Positions 63,448 through 64,000 of a stretch of DNA of 64,000 nucleotides are shown one piece after another. The stretch covers positions 1,054,001 to 1,118,000 of the forward strand of contig NZ_CP032627.1 in the NCBI RefSeq assembly GCF_003627095.1. Reading direction: 5' to 3'. Positions within the stretch are counted from its first letter, which is position 1. The number at the start of each line of letters is the position of its first letter. Origin of the DNA: Lactococcus allomyrinae. GTDB lineage: Bacteria; Bacillota; Bacilli; Lactobacillales; Streptococcaceae. Made by a program: the position numbers and the translations under genes. Below the pieces are notes generated by a model. The model made no database searches. It saw nothing but the letters and a program-made list of their open reading frames with translations, and was not told where the DNA came from.

Positions 63448-63969
63448 TTATTCATAAATTCTTGAATCATCTTCTTCATCTTCTTTATATTTTGTTGGAA
63501 AAATACATAGAATATACGTAATCAATGTGATGATATTAAATAATAGGCCCAAATTTCCCAAAAAACTATTGTGAATGAAAGAATTGATAACCACGATAAA
63601 GGCACTTAAACCAAAAATAATTGCAATCCACCAAGGCATTCCTGCATCACTTAGTCGTCTTGCAGTCAGACTAGTATTTGGAATAAGGACAATCAAGCCT
63701 ACAATTGCAATAATAACACTGACTGCAAGTAAACTGCCTGTAGGTTTTAATGATAAATCTAAAACTTTTTGTCCCATTTCATTTTGTGAAAGCGATGATG
63801 ATTTCCCTAAAACTTCACTCACTTGAGGAATCATTGTAAAAAATCGAATTCCGTTAAGGATGGCAAAGATAATGGCATTGACGAGAAAAACCCACCAATA
63901 GTCTGAACGGCTTGAGTAACTTTGGAAATCGAATGATTTCTTCCAATATTTAATATAAGCTTTAATCAT
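63448..63969 (-). CDS. Single-domain DUF805 membrane protein
   Basis: 173 residues with about four membrane helices, the start IKAYIKYWKKSFDFQSYSSRSDYWWVFLVNAI and the signature TARRLSDAGMPWWIAI. It is a paralogue of the two-domain protein encoded just downstream, 115 bases away. Function unknown. A charged C-terminal tail (EDEEDDSRIYE) is cytoplasmic in the family model. Confidence 0.88.
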   Translation of the reverse strand: MIKAYIKYWKKSFDFQSYSSRSDYWWVFLVNAIIFAILNGIRFFTMIPQVSEVLGKSSSLSQNEMGQKVLDLSLKPTGSLLAVSVIIAIVGLIVLIPNTSLTARRLSDAGMPWWIAIIFGLSAFIVVINSFIHNSFLGNLGLLFNIITLITYILCIFPTKYKEDEEDDSRIYE

Positions 63970-64000
63970 AGGTTATCAGCACAAACTCAATTAATATTAT

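Overview
The window looks like a chromosomal segment of a low-GC Gram-positive coccus in the Streptococcaceae, most likely a Lactococcus and probably not L. lactis itself. The evidence is AT-rich DNA, strong AGGAGG-type ribosome binding sites, a CesSR/LiaFSR-type envelope-stress operon, an rsmH-ftsL-pbpX-mraY division cluster, gyrB beside a HAD gene, an HAD/cyclophilin/S1 block and butA. The species assignment is inference; no rRNA is present.

Layout. 1-6976: end of a membrane protein gene, an EEP-family hydrolase, an isochorismatase-like hydrolase, rnr, secG and trxB. 7152-10153: a polar amino acid ABC importer with a DUF4059 tail gene. 10766-19154: a broken NlpC/P60 gene, fhs, two ASCH genes, and nucleoside salvage (deoB, deoD) with an arsenate-reductase-like gene and a zinc-ribbon gene between them, then an RpiR regulator and DUF2316. 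19225-21949: a MarR-controlled drug exporter operon. 22265-29555, the only long plus-strand block: an Ala/Ser-rich LPxTG surface protein, an unknown anchored protein, an ApbE flavin transferase and two glycosyltransferases, read here as a surface-glycoprotein locus. 29629-37816: a mini winged-helix protein, a rifampin ADP-ribosyltransferase, gyrB, TIGR02206, HAD, an EamA exporter, an Lsa-type ABC-F protein with an attenuator-like leader, and acetoin reductase. 38065-46000: flavodoxin, RodA/FtsW, a TVP38 protein, S1 protein, cyclophilin, Cof phosphatase, CesR/CesS/LiaF-like and a DUF59 protein. 46216-56934: YhgE with a divergent TetR, a broken esterase, a HicB-like miniprotein, TMEM175, rplS, a small alarmone synthetase, an Spx paralogue with a coupled small membrane protein, and a MacB-type ABC system. 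57216-63969: the division cluster and two DUF805 genes.

Three window-wide patterns stand out. First, a palindromic word built from TGTCAGT/ACTGACA recurs dozens of times inside and between genes, and some copies form terminators, much like uptake-signal sequences. Second, four genes including gyrB are each broken by one missing base at or next to a short homopolymer run, which points to sequencing error rather than decay. Third, five genes have a -10 box only 6-8 bases before the start codon, predicting leaderless mRNAs.

I saw no rRNA, tRNA, CRISPR array, intact insertion sequence or prophage module.
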